A stretch of DNA of 64,000 bases from Prorocentrum cordatum (GCA_963575745.1 CAUYUJ010017896.1:76806-140805), one strand, 5' to 3'; counted from the first letter of the stretch, positions 52,362 to 63,011 are shown. Numbers and translations are program-made. The notes: generated from the sequence alone by a model not told the origin.

Positions 52362-52629
52362 TCGTCGCAATTTAGTCACGGGAGCGACGGCTGCCATGCG
52401 GGTCTGTGGCAAGGTATACTCCATGGACACCCGCAGACCGTACTGCGTTCGCGCGCGCTTCAGTTGGAGATGAAATATGCGCTGGTGCTCCCCTCTCCCT
52501 ACTCCCTCCTCCCTCCCTTCTCCGCCCTCCTCCGTTGCAATCTTGGGTCAAAATTCGTTGGTGGCTCAAGTTGTTATTTGGTAGCGGAGCTCGCCTGTCC
52601 ATGGCGCAACAACGGCATGCGCTTCGACA

Positions 52630-52740
52630 TTCTGGAACGCGCATTGCGCGCCAAAACACCCGACAGCGCCTTGCGCGCCCAAAAACCCGTCAGCGCCTTG
52701 CGCGCTTATGAACCCGACAGCGCCTTGCGCGCCTAAAAAC
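52630..52740. repeat. ~30-bp tandem repeat CCCGACAGCGCCTTGCGCGC
   Basis: Four units separated by AAAAA-type linkers, followed by a T run at 52762-52797. Confidence 0.85.
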
Positions 52741-52762
52741 CAAAAAACAAAACATCGCAAGT

Positions 52763-52779
<17 letters not shown>

Positions 52780-52797
<18 letters not shown>

Positions 52798-52880
52798 CAA
52801 TGCGTCTCGGGAAAAAACAATGCAAGAACCGCCGTTTTGTAAAAAACAAAACCGAGGAATGTCAGGGTAAATATATATAG
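52780..52880 (-). repeat. Family H copy
   Basis: The inverse of 26625-26690 with few differences (ACAATGCAAGAACCGCCGTT, TGTCAGGGTA). As there, an AT-rich run follows. Confidence 0.85.
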
Positions 52881-52949
52881 ATCGGTCTCTCTCTCTCTTT
52901 ATATATATGTGTGTATATGTGAAAGAGCGTGTTCTACCGCTGCTGGCGG

Positions 52950-53720
52950 AAAACCGGGGGGGGTTACTACCGGTTCGAACCCCCCTCCCCCCCTCCGGAA
53001 AACCGGGGGGGGTCACTACCGGTTCGGACCCCTCCCCCCCCCCCAGTTCATCATGAAAAGAAGAGGGGGGGTCCGGTTCGAACCCCCCCCCCCCTTCGAA
53101 CTGGAAAACCGGGGGGGGGTCACTACCAGTTCGGACAGTGGTGGGGACGGTGGTGGTGGGGACAGTGGTGTGGGGATAGTGGGGATGTGGTGGAAACAGT
53201 AGGACAGTGGAGGGTACAGTGGTGGGGACAGTGGTGAAGGCGGTGGCGAGGACGGCGGTGGGACAATGGGACAGAGGTACAGTGGGGACAGTGGTAGGGA
53301 CAGTGGGGACAGTGGTGGGAACAGTGGGACAGCTCAGTGGGACAGCGGAGGAGGAGTCAGTGGGACAGTGGGGACAGTGGGGATAGTCGGGCAGTAGTTG
53401 GGGCCGTGGAGAAAGTTGGGAGAGTGGAGCCGTGGTGGGAACAGTGGTGGGGACAGTGGGGACAGTGCGACAGTGGTGGTGGCACTGGTGGGGACAGTAG
53501 GGGCGGTGGTGGAACCAGTGGGGACAGTGGTGGTGAGGACAGTGGTGCTGGGAACAACAGTGGGGGATGTGGTGAGGACGGTGGTAGGGACCGGGAGTCG
53601 TTTGCTGGCGGTGAGAGAGGGGGGGTGGGGAGGGGTTCGAACCGGTAGTGACCCCCCTCTGGTTTTCGAGGGGGGGGGTTCGAACCGGTAGTGACCCCCC
53701 CCCGGTTTTCGAGGGGGAGG
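52950..53720. repeat. Inverted repeats flanking a GGGACAGTGGT minisatellite
   Basis: 52950-53120 holds three units with AAAACCGGGGGG, ACTACCGGTTCG and ACCCCCC; 53628-53716 holds two units in inverse order. Between lie about 40 degenerate copies of GGGACAGTGGTG. Confidence 0.9.
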
Positions 53721-53866
53721 GGGGGGAGGGAGGGGTTAGGGGAGGAAGGGGGTTTTGCCGGGGAGGGGGGGGGGTCCAGCAGGGGGAGGGGGAGAATTTT
53801 CGGAGGGGGGGGGGGGGGGGGGGGGGGGGAGGGGGCAATTTTCCACAGTAAAGCGGCGGTGGATCA

Positions 53867-53867
<1 letters not shown>

Positions 53868-53907
<40 letters not shown>

Positions 53908-54045
53908 CTATATATTTATATATTTATATATATATATATATATAGATAGATATATAGATATATCGATATATTCATCTATTTGTAGACATATATCTCTATA
54001 TGTAGACATCAATATATATATATATATATATATATATTATCATAC
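53868..54045. repeat. (CT)n and (TA)n/(TAGA)n microsatellites
   Basis: CT run to 53902 then TATATA/GATATA runs. 53740-53830 is very G-rich. 54046-54300 holds no supported gene. Confidence 0.95.
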
Positions 54046-54299
54046 GCACCTCTCCGAGGGAGTAGAGCTCAGAGGCGATTAATGCGCACGCGTCCGCGAT
54101 TTTTCTGGGCGTTTCGCTCGGGACATCCTCGAAATTCTGAAAATCGGTGGCACCCCTCACGCAGATCGTGACGTCAGGGTCCAAAAACACATGGGAAATT
54201 CAACATTTTAACATAAAACCTTCAAAACACATGGTAATTTCAATAATTGTGACCCCGATTCTCAGTGAATGGCGGTTTCGCTTGAAAAATCCTTCCAAA

Positions 54300-54670
54300 A
54301 TCGAGCCCCAGACCCCGCCTCGGAGCCTCCTGGGGGCCTCCTGGAACCTCCTGGGGCCTCCTGGGCCTTCTGAACCTTCTGGCACCCCAGACCCCGCCTC
54401 GGAGCCTCCTGGGGGTGTCCTGAAACCTCCTGGGGCCTCCTGGGGCCTCCTGCGGCCTCCTGGAGCCTCTTGGGGCCTCCTGAAGCCTCCTGGGGTCTCC
54501 TGGGGCCTCCTGAGGCCGCCTGGGGCCTCCTGGGGCCTCCTGGGGCTTCAGAACTACATGCACACAGAGACACAAATCACGCCCAACACATCACACGCTA
54601 GACAAACATAACACACACACACAACACCTACAACACACAAAAAGCACGCACCACACGAAGCATACATCAC

Positions 54671-54718
<48 letters not shown>

Positions 54719-54720
54719 AC
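54300..54720. repeat. CCTCCTGGGG minisatellite and (CA)n
   Basis: About 24 decamer-like units CCTCCTGGGG/CCTCCTGGAG to 54545, then (CA)n at 54675-54713; more CCTCCTGG units at 54730-54800. Confidence 0.9.
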
Positions 54721-55108
54721 ACTCACAATCCTGGGGCCTCCTGGAGCCTCTTCTGGTATCCAAGTCGGGCCTCCTAAGGCTTCCTGGGGGCCCTGGTACA
54801 CACATCGCAAGGTGTGGCAACCCCACTTGCGTTCGAGTGCGACTTCGATGTTGCATTTCACTCCTGCTTCAAACGCCCCTTCAGTTTTTTGTCTGAGCCT
54901 GGGCACACACGTGCCACGTGCCACGTGCCACTATGTATCTATTTGTATACATAGATATCTCTATCTGTAGACATATATATATATATATATATATATACAT
55001 ACATCCCTATCGATAGATCGATCTATGTATCTATTTGTATACATAGATATCTCTATCTGTAGACAATTATATATATACACATACATACATACACATCGCC
55101 GCCCTGAG

Positions 55109-56167
55109 GGACGCGCGGCACACGGGGCACCTTCTGCCCACGGCCGCTCCTGCGCCGCAGCCGGCCCTCCCGCTGCCCGAGCGCCGCGGCTGCGACGACG
55201 CCGGCCTGCCGCCGGAGCGCTGCTTCTGCTCGGGCGGCGAGGCCCCGCCGTGGCGCGCGCTCGCGGGCGGCGCGGCGGAGGCCGCCCGCCTGGCCGAGGA
55301 GCTCCTCGCCCACGTCAACCAGCGCGCGAGGCCGAAGTCGGGCACGTCCGTCTACAGGAGGAGAATGCAGAAATCGGTCAGAGCATGGGCTGGGGACGAT
55401 TCTTCGATGGTTCCTTGGCGGTTGTGTGTTGAGCGTTTTTGTTGGGGGGGGGCTGTGTCTATGTCTCGCTCAAAATCCGCCTGTAGGAGGGCATTCCCGA
55501 CCTCACGCGAGGCACACCCTGGTCGGCGGGGAGATCGACCTCCGCGCCTGCGAGCTGCAGGCGCTGCTGGCGCTGGAGGCGTCGCGCGAGCGCGCCGACG
55601 GGAGCGTCGCGGAGATCGTGATCACCACCTCTGATGGGCAAATCTTCCGCCACCGCTACCATAGTCATCGAGGACGGGGGAGAAGGGAGGAGGAGGAGGA
55701 GGAGGAGGAGGAGGAGGAGGAGGAGGAGGAGGAGGTCCTTTTCCTCTCTCCTCCTCCTCCTCCTCCTCCTTCTCCACCTCCTGCTCCTGTTCCTGCTCCT
55801 CCTCCTCCTCCTCCTCCTGCTCCTCCTCCTGCTCCTCTCCCTCCTACTCCTCCTCCCTCCTCCTCCTCCTCTCCTCCTCCTCTCCTCCTCCTCCTCCTCC
55901 TCCTCCTCCTCCTCCTGCTCCTCCCTCTCCTGAACATCTGGCAGCGCTGGCGGGACATGGGCCCCTCGACCTCCCCCCTGGGCCTCGTCTGGAAGGGCGT
56001 GGCGCGGCCGCCGCAGCACGGGGCCGCCTGCGAGGCCCGCGGCGAGGCCCGCGGGTGCCCCGCCGGCCGCCTGCGTGTGGCCAGCGCGGAGCAGATCACG
56101 CGGCCCCTCTCGGGGGGGGGGAAATAACACACACCAACTTACACACACACAAGCACAAGCACAAGCA

Positions 56168-56213
<46 letters not shown>

Positions 56214-56911
56214 CACACAAGCACAAGCACAAGCACAAGCACAAGCACAAGCACAAGCACAAGCACAAGCACAAGCACACACACACACAGACACAATGAA
56301 TCGTCGACGCCCAGGAAAAGAAAATCGCCGACGCCCAGGAAAAGAAGGGAAAGCATTGCAAGATCTGGGAAGTGGGAACAAGCAGACGCGAGGAATCGTC
56401 GACCCCCCAGGGAAAGGTGGGAAGAGATGGGAAGATCTGGGAAGGGGGGGGGAGCAAGAACACACAGAGAGACGCAAGGAGTCGTCGCCCCCAGGGAAAC
56501 GATTGTAAAAAACATAGGAAGATCTGGGAAGTGGGAGGGGGAAACACACACAGACGCAAGGAATCCTCGAAGCCCAGGAAAAGATGGGAAAACCTGGGAG
56601 CGTATGGGAAGCGGGAGGTGGACAAAAAAACCAGACACAAGGAATCGTCGATGCCCAGGAACATATGGGAAAATAAAGCAAGGGGGAAGACGAAAGCCCA
56701 GAAAACATGGGAAACAAAAACATGTCGAAGAGTCCTGGGATTCGTGTGCCTCTTTCTTTGTGTGTGTCCCTGGGCCCCCATGAGGTACTTCCCCCACGAG
56801 GGGTGCACGCCGGCCGGCGTGGACCCCAAGTTCTGTGCCTGCAACGCGCGCGTGAAGCACAGGCTCGCTCCGGCGGACCGCTTCTGGCTGGCGTGGCCGC
56901 GCACGGACGAT
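55109..56911 (+). CDS. DUF229-like protein, C-terminal exons
   Basis: Exons 55109-55330, 55512-55632, 55945-56102 and 56785-56911 share one frame through three introns. Exon 1: DARHTGHLLPTAAPAP, ERRGCDDAGLPPERCFCSG, AEEALL-type helix AARLAEELLAHVNQRA. Exon 2: LVGGEIDLRACELQALLALE and VAEIVITTS. Exon 3: RWRDMGPSTSPLGLVWKGVA and RLRVASAEQIT. Exon 4: RYFPHEGCTPAGVDPKFCAC. The C-x2-AG-[LV]-x-P-x3-C-x-C motif, the LL-x2-[VI]N helix, the C-x-L strand and a closing Cys motif after an RY match my memory of the C-terminal part of DUF229 proteins (sulfatase-like fold); the family call is inference. Upstream exons are not found nearby; 54800-55100 is microsatellite-rich. The 3' end after 56911 is unresolved (CCT intron, possible exon DMRYAGYLLEKEKAGM at 57209). 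Confidence 0.6.
55331..55511 (+). mobile_element. Intron 1, TIR introner, family F1, with 8-bp target duplication
   Basis: 181 nt, GC-AG. CGCGAGGC lies at 55325-55332 and 55506-55513, so AG|GC is present at both edges. TIRs: AAGTCGGGCACGTCCGTCTA with CAGGAGGA at the left and the inverse of CCTGTAGGAGGGCATTCCCG and ACCT at the right. Join: GCG AG|G CAC ACC, in frame. Confidence 0.9.
55633..55944 (+). mobile_element. Intron 2, family F4 with GGA/CCT core
   Basis: Donor TCT|GATGGGCAAATCTTCCGCCA as in the intron at 15775; the core is (GGA)n then (CCT)n. The right TIR is missing or eroded; acceptor CTGGCAG|C. Join in frame (ACC TCT|CGC TGG). Confidence 0.65.
56103..56784 (+). mobile_element. Intron 3, family F3, with (CA)n and ~100-bp internal repeats
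   Basis: Homologous to 17481-17657: CACACAGACACAA, CCCAGGAAAAG, GGGAAGTGGGA, AGTCCTGGGATT and TGTCCCTGGGCCC. Here the CACAGACGCAAGGAATCGTC to GATCTGGGAAG block is repeated about five times. Join ACG CG|G TAC TTC in frame. Confidence 0.7.
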
Positions 56912-56999
56912 GCCCCGGAGAGAAAAAGGGCACCTGCGCTCGGCGTCGCTTTCCTGGCACGGCCAGAGGGGCCACTTACCCTGCAGGGGGAGGGCGCAT

Positions 57000-57178
57000 C
57001 CTCCTCCTCCTCCTCCTCCTCCTCCTCCTCCTCCTCCTCCTCCTCCTCCTCCTCTCCCTCCTTTTCCTCCTCCTCCTCCTCCTCCTCCTCACCCTCCTTT
57101 TCCTCCTCCTCCTCCTCCTTCTCCTCCTCCTCCTCCTCCGTTTCCTCCCTCCTCCTACTCCTCCTCATCCTCCTCCTG
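57000..57178. repeat. (CCT)n array
   Basis: CCT triplets with TTT/ACC interruptions, probably inside the next intron of the DUF229-like gene. Confidence 0.9.
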
Positions 57179-57766
57179 GGCCTCCCGCCTTGGCCTCGTT
57201 TGCCCCAGGACATGCGATACGCAGGTTACTTACTGGAAAAAGAAAAAGCTGGCATGAACATACGCTTTCGGCGCTACGCGCGGATTCTTGGATCCGCGCC
57301 GGGCCCCCCCGGCCGGCGTCTCTGGCGCCGCCCTTGGCGTGCTCCGCGCGCCAGGAAGGGGGGTCCAGCGCAGATCCTAGAAACCCGCGCGGAGCTCCAA
57401 AAGTTTATGTTTATGCCGTGCTTTCTTCTTGTTAGTTACGGTAGCTGCCTGTATCCACCTCTTCGGAGTCACGCCCCGGGATATCGGCGAGTGGTGGCTT
57501 GGGAGATCTGCCTGGTCGGCAGGTTGGCGCCTCGCCGACTCGGCGCGTCGCCAGCACGGAAGCTCCAGGTTGAAGGCCACCAGCGGGCTGAGCCAGACCA
57601 ACCTGGAACGATTTGTTTGTATCCCATCCCTTCCTCACTCTTACCTCTCTGTACTGCTGCCCCCATCCGCTGAGGCATTGGAGCATCCATATTGGATACA
57701 GGACATAAAGCCCCCTATCGCTGTCATCCTCTACCTAATTACGGATCCCCTTCGGACGGACGCTTA

Positions 57767-57979
57767 TCTGCACGAGCGAGATGGGCACGGAAAGAACGGG
57801 TACAATGCTCAACAGCAGTTCCTGTTCCTTTTGGACAGGACTCGCTGTCCGCGCAGCCGCGGCCTGTGTCCATTCGGGACAGAAGGCCGCCTGCCCAACA
57901 GCGACCGCCGTTGGTTTGGGACAACATTGGTTGTTGGGCATTGTACCCTTTTTTTCCGTACCCAGTTTGGGCGTCCAAA
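57767..57979. mobile_element. MITE, family M, with 5-bp target duplication GCTTA
   Basis: 213 bp between GCTTA copies (57762-57766, 57980-57984). Same ends and core as 50457-50674 (CAACAGCAGTTCCTGTTC, CGCGGCCTGTGTCCATTCG). Confidence 0.9.
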
Positions 57980-58264
57980 GCTTAGGCCCTTCGGTTCATT
58001 CCCTCCGTTCACACGGTTTGCGTTGTGCCAGAGCCCCGGTCCACGTCATCTTGCCAGGAGCCAGCAGGTGCCCGACGACAGTTCCTATCCGCCGACAGCC
58101 CTAGGGACCCGCAGAAGCCCTGTGGCACGTCGGGAAGCTCAAAGCTCGACGACGAGCGTGCCCTTCGATTGCGTATTCACAGCCCGAGATCTCTTATCGT
58201 TTTACACTCGTCAAACATATTATTTTTCAACTACGATGCCCTGCTCCCTGCTAGTCGCCTCTTC

Positions 58265-59088
58265 GCTGGTCAGCGATGCCGCCGAGATGATGTTGAAGTT
58301 GATGATGTTGGTAATGTTGATGATGGGGATGATGGGGATGCCGCTGATTGTGGTACTGCCGACGATGATGATCATCATGAGAATGAGTATGCTGATGCTG
58401 TTGTTGGTGATACTGATGACGGTGACGATGATTGCGGTGATGACGATGGTGGTGCTGCCGAGGTTTTAGCAGGGATTAGGGATGGTGACGGTAAGCATGA
58501 CGATGATAGGGGTAATGTTGGTGATGACCATGATGATGTTGACGGTGTTGATTCTGATGTTGACGGTGTTGATGATGAGGACGATGGTTATGATGTTGAT
58601 AATGCCAATGAGTATGATTATGTTGATGGTGTTGATACCACTGATGTTGTCGATCTTGGTATTATGATAGTGCTGATGAGCCTGATAACGATGATGAGAA
58701 GAAACATCACCATGCTGCTGATGATGATGATGATGATGAGGAGGAGGAGGAGGAGGAGGGGGAGGAGGTGGAGGAGGAGGAGGAAGATGATGATGACGCT
58801 TGTGCTGCTGAGTATGATGTTGGTTCGTATGATGGTGCTGATGCAGCTGGTGCCGAGGATTGTGATGATGGTTGCGATGCGGATGCTGACGTTGATGATA
58901 ATCATTATGATGATGGTGATGATGACGCTGCTGATTGTGATGATTATGATGATAATGACGAGGAGGAGGAGGAGGCGGAGAATGTTGCTGCCGCTGTTGC
59001 TGCCTCTACTGCTGCTGCTGATGATACTGATGCTGAAGATGATGGTAATGCTGATGATGATGATGATGATGATGATGATGACGATGAC

Positions 59089-59146
<58 letters not shown>

Positions 59147-59157
59147 CGTGCAGCACT
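58265..59157. repeat. Imperfect (GAT)n array
   Basis: GAT with GTT, GCT and GGT variants and one GGA block; pure GAT at 59050-59145. Confidence 0.95.
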
Positions 59158-59701
59158 TCTGTGTGATAGTTGCGCCGCCAGGGTTCCTCAAATATTGCGG
59201 TGCCTCACAGTTGGCGGACGAAAGCAACCATCTACAACAGTCTGTTGCTGCACCATCTTCAGCATCGTAGTCAGCGGGTGCGAGCGGCCACTGGCTAGGC
59301 TGCAGTGCGTCGGGCGCTGGTCGACTCGCATCCTTACCAGCAGACAGGGCAGATGGGGGCGGAGCGGCTGTGTCAGGCATGGCCTCACCGCGTATGAATA
59401 TTATGCGTGGTCCTGCAGCGTCTCCAAACAGTGGCCGGCTGCGTCCTCGAGCCAGCCCAGCTGCGCCACTCCGCGATGTCGACCGCCTCGCCCCTCTGCC
59501 TGCAGCGCCTTCTGGATCGGCCAGCGGCCGTGCCAGGCAGGTGCCCCCAACGATTACCTCCATCTTCTCCATGTCATCGAAGCAGCCCTCCAAGCGAACG
59601 AAGCTGATAGCCAGGTCGAGGTCGTCCTTGCTCACGTCGAGGTCGCTCAGGTCGTCTTCTGTCTGAGACTGCAGCATGTACTGCTGGACTCCTGCTTCCA
59701 T
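59006..59701 (-). CDS. Putative protein ending in repeat-derived His tract
   Basis: From ATG 59701: MEAGVQQYMLQSQTEDDLSD, LDVSKDDLDLAISFVRLEGC and FDDMEKMEVIVGGTCLARPL, then Arg/Ser/Pro-rich sequence and DAEDGAATDCCRWLLSSANC. The first 110 residues have a convincing codon bias; the last 50 residues are His encoded by (GAT)n read on the minus strand, so the original stop may have been lost to repeat growth. No family recognised. Confidence 0.4.
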
Positions 59702-59914
59702 GGCTCCGGCAATTCCGTTCTCGATTCTTCACGCTTCGCGTACCCCCTCAGCCCATTCGGAAACCTTGCCCACGAGAGTTGACGGAGAAAGGTGCGAAGC
59801 GACAAATGCAGTCGGACAGAGCGGGCAACCAGGGTGAAACAACATTTCTCTGGGCGCAAGAGGGTGGTTTCGGAGGGCCTCTTCTGGCCATGCCTGGGGC
59901 CCGCGTGGGGACGA

Positions 59915-60065
59915 GGGGAGGACGAGGAGGAGGAAGACGACGAGGACGACGACGACGACGACGACGACCACGACGACGAGGAAGAGGGGGGCACGGAGAA
60001 GGAAGACGATAAAGGGGTTTGGACGAGGACAAGGACGAGGAGGACGAGGAGGAAAGCGAGGACGA
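59915..60065. repeat. GACGAC/GGACGA repeats
   Basis: Purine-rich GAC/GAG triplets. Confidence 0.85.
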
Positions 60066-60800
60066 GGACAGAACCATCAGCATCGCCTCTTGGAGCCCTC
60101 TTGGGACTCTTTTGGGGGGATCTCGGGGTCATCTTCGGGCTCTGTCGGGGGGATCGTGGGGCCCTCGTGGGGGTCTCTTGGGGGTCTCCTGAGAGCCTTG
60201 GGAGGGCCTCTTAGGACCATCTTGAAACCCATCTATCGAAATGGTGGTCGTAACGTTTGCTACCCCCTATGCCACCAGCAACACCCCCTCTTGGGTTTCC
60301 TGGGTTATTGGGGCGCTCTTGGGCGCTTTGGGGGCTGTCTGGGGGCCCCTCTTGGGCCCCTCTTGGGCCACTCGTGGGCCATCTTGGGGCCACCTTGAGG
60401 CCTCAAATGCGCAGCGGAACCGTAGCGGCGGCGAGAAGGCACAGCTCATTGAGCTTCCTTTGATTTTTGCAGGATGTTCGCCCATAGGGGGGGTCCTGAT
60501 GGGGGCTCCGAGAGCACTTGGAGCCGTCTTGTGGCCCTCGTCGGGGCTCTTGGAGGTATGTCGGAAGCTATATTGAACCATCGCTGGCTATCTTGAACCC
60601 TTTTGGATGCCATATTTCAGCATCGAAGGTAGTCGTGGAGCCATCTTAGGCCATCTTCGGCGCCCTGACACTTTGCGGCCCGCCTCGAAAACGCCTCCCG
60701 GAAGGGAAGAGGTTCTTGGAAACATGAAGTCCTTCGACCATCTTGGCCCAAAGGGCTATTGAGATTAGGCACTCCTTGGCCGCGAGACCCATGCTGGCGT
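60066..60800. other. No supported gene; CTTGGGGGCC-type repeats
   Basis: Loose repetition of TCTTGGGGGTCTC and GGGCCACTC/GGGCCATCTTGG; no frame with coding bias. Confidence 0.5.
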
Positions 60801-60814
60801 CGGGGGAGCCGTGA

Positions 60815-61500
60815 TGGTTATGATGATGAGGAGGAGGATGAGGACGATGAGGGGGATGAGGATGAGGACGAGGAGGATGAGGACGATGAGGACGATGATG
60901 ACGATGCTGATGACGATGCTGACGACGAGGATGACGAGGATGCTGATGATGATGGTTGTGATGATGACGGTGATGATGATGATGGTGATGATAGTGGTGA
61001 TGCTCATGACGATGATGATGACGATTATGATACTGATGCTAATGATGGTGCGGTTGTTGTCGGTGATGGTAATGCTTGTGCTGATGATGAGGACGGGGCT
61101 GATGATGTTGCTGCTGATGCTGATCGTGACGATGATGATGCGGATGACGATAATGATGCTGATAATAACGATGCTGGTGACGATGACGATGCGGAGGACG
61201 ATGCTGATGATGATGGTGATGATGTGATGATGATGACGATGATGTTGATGATGACGATGCTCATGATGATGATGGTGCTGTTGCTGCTGCTGCTGCTGAT
61301 GGTGATGCTGATGACGATGATGGTAATGATGATGATGATGCTGATGATGATGATGACGATGATGATGATGAGGAGGATGATGGTGATGCTGGTGCTGATT
61401 ATGATGATGATAATGCTGATGCTGATGGCGGGGCTGATGATGTTGCTGCTGATGATGATCGTGACGAGGATGCTGCGGATAAGTATGTTGACGAGGAGAT
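60815..61500. repeat. Imperfect (GAT)n array
   Basis: GAT/GAC/GAG/GCT triplets; the 249-codon acidic ORF is an artefact. Confidence 0.95.
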
Positions 61501-61529
61501 TAGGATGAGGACGGGGATGGTTCTGATGA

Positions 61530-61960
61530 TGAGGAGGAAGAGGAAGAGGAGGAACAATGATGAGGACGGAAGAGTCGGAAACATGAGGATGGAGGATGAT
61601 TTAGGAGAAGGAGAAGGAGAAGGAAAATCAGGGTTGAGGAGGAGGGGGAGGAGGAGGAGGAGGAGGAGGAGAAGGAGGAGGAGGAGGAGGAAAACAGTTG
61701 GAGGACGAGGAGGAAGAGGAAATCTGGCAGAAAGTACAGAGTAAGAAGGATGAGGAGCAGGAGGAGGAGGAGGAGGAGGAGGAGCAGGAGGAGGAGAAGG
61801 AGGAGGAGGGGGAAGGGAGGAAGGAGGAGGGAAGAGGAAGGCACAGGAGGATCGAGGAGGATGGAGGCAGGTGAGGACGCAAGAGCAGGGAAGGGGAGGG
61901 AGGGCCGAGGAGGATGGAGGATGGAGTATGAAGGGATGGAGAAAGCAGGAGAGAGCGGGA
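61530..61960. repeat. (GGA)n array
   Basis: GGA/GAA/GCA triplets. Confidence 0.9.
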
Positions 61961-62344
61961 GGACTAGAACCCGTGGCAGGGCATCCAGAGGCCGCCGACA
62001 CTGATGGTGCCTTCTGGGCACTGCGGCCCCGGCTGCGGCCGCCCGCCCTACTGACTCGTCCCCCCCTGCCCGGGGATGACCACCGTCCGACGGCGGCGAG
62101 ATCCCGGAGCGCCAACACTCTGGCCTGGACCCCTGGAGACGATCTCACGCCAGTTTGGGGGGAACGGTGGGTCGCCTCGTCTGCTGCCACTTGCCCAGAC
62201 CTGCTCAGCGTCCTTCAAGCAGGGCGGCGGCGTTGCGCCGTTTTCGGCGCCTTGGGCCCCGAGCCATTCAAAAACGGCTCGGGACGAAAGGAAAGCACCG
62301 GGGGAACGTCGTGCCCTCTGGAGCCGACTTTTGGGAAACACTAC

Positions 62345-62510
62345 AGTAGGAGCTCGACCACAAGAAGCCTACCACAAGAAACCCGGCGAGGCCACAGGAC
62401 GTCCACCGACTTTTGGTGTGGGAGCCTCACGCTTTCCGTAGCAAGAGCATGCAAAAGCACCGAAGCCCAAGAAACCCAGGGCACCCTGGAGGCAAGCCCA
62501 TGCATGGGTT
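62345..62510 (+). mobile_element. Dispersed repeat, family G
   Basis: CAGTAGGAGCTCGACCACAA, GGACGTCCACCGACTTTTGG and GGGCACCCTGGAGGCAAG match the inverse of 22515-22676. Confidence 0.65.
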
Positions 62511-62617
62511 TTCACGCTGCACGCAAGAGTGGCCCTGTGCTGGAGTGACCTCCCTTGTGCGAGCCCGCAGTGCCCCGCAGCCCCGGCAGTGGCCTGCGCG
62601 CTTGGGGGTGGCCTCCC

Positions 62618-62775
62618 CGCGGCCCCCGCCCGGGGATGCCCCTTCCAGGCTAAGTGGTTCGGCTGCATGCCAGTGTGACCCTGCGCCGGAGTGACCCGCG
62701 GCCCCCGCCCGGGGATACCCCTTCCAGGCTAAGCGGTTCGGCTGCATGCCAGTGTGACCCTGCGCCAGAGTGACC
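62618..62775. repeat. 79-bp tandem duplication
   Basis: Two units differ at three positions (CGCGGCCCCCGCCCGGGGAT ... GGAGTGACC). A partial third GGAGTGACC copy lies near 62540. Confidence 0.9.
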
Positions 62776-63011
62776 TTCGGTGCGCGGCCGAAGGCTTTCG
62801 GACGTTCTCGTCGGGTCCTGCAGGTTTCCTGCCTCGGGATGCTTTCCAGCAGCGGCGCCTCGTCGAAAGCGTTCCGGAGGTGCCCGAATGGTCCCGAAAG
62901 GCCGCTGGAGACCCGAGTTATGACCCGAAAGCCGACCCTGGAGTGACCGTTGGTGCGTGGCTTTCGGGGGGCGCGAGGGGGCAAAACCCAAGCACACAGG
63001 CAGCTACTGTC

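Noticed and set aside
58025-59782. 585-codon plus-strand ORF with acidic centre
   Set aside because: Its length depends on the GAT array, and its end overlaps the better-supported minus-strand frame.
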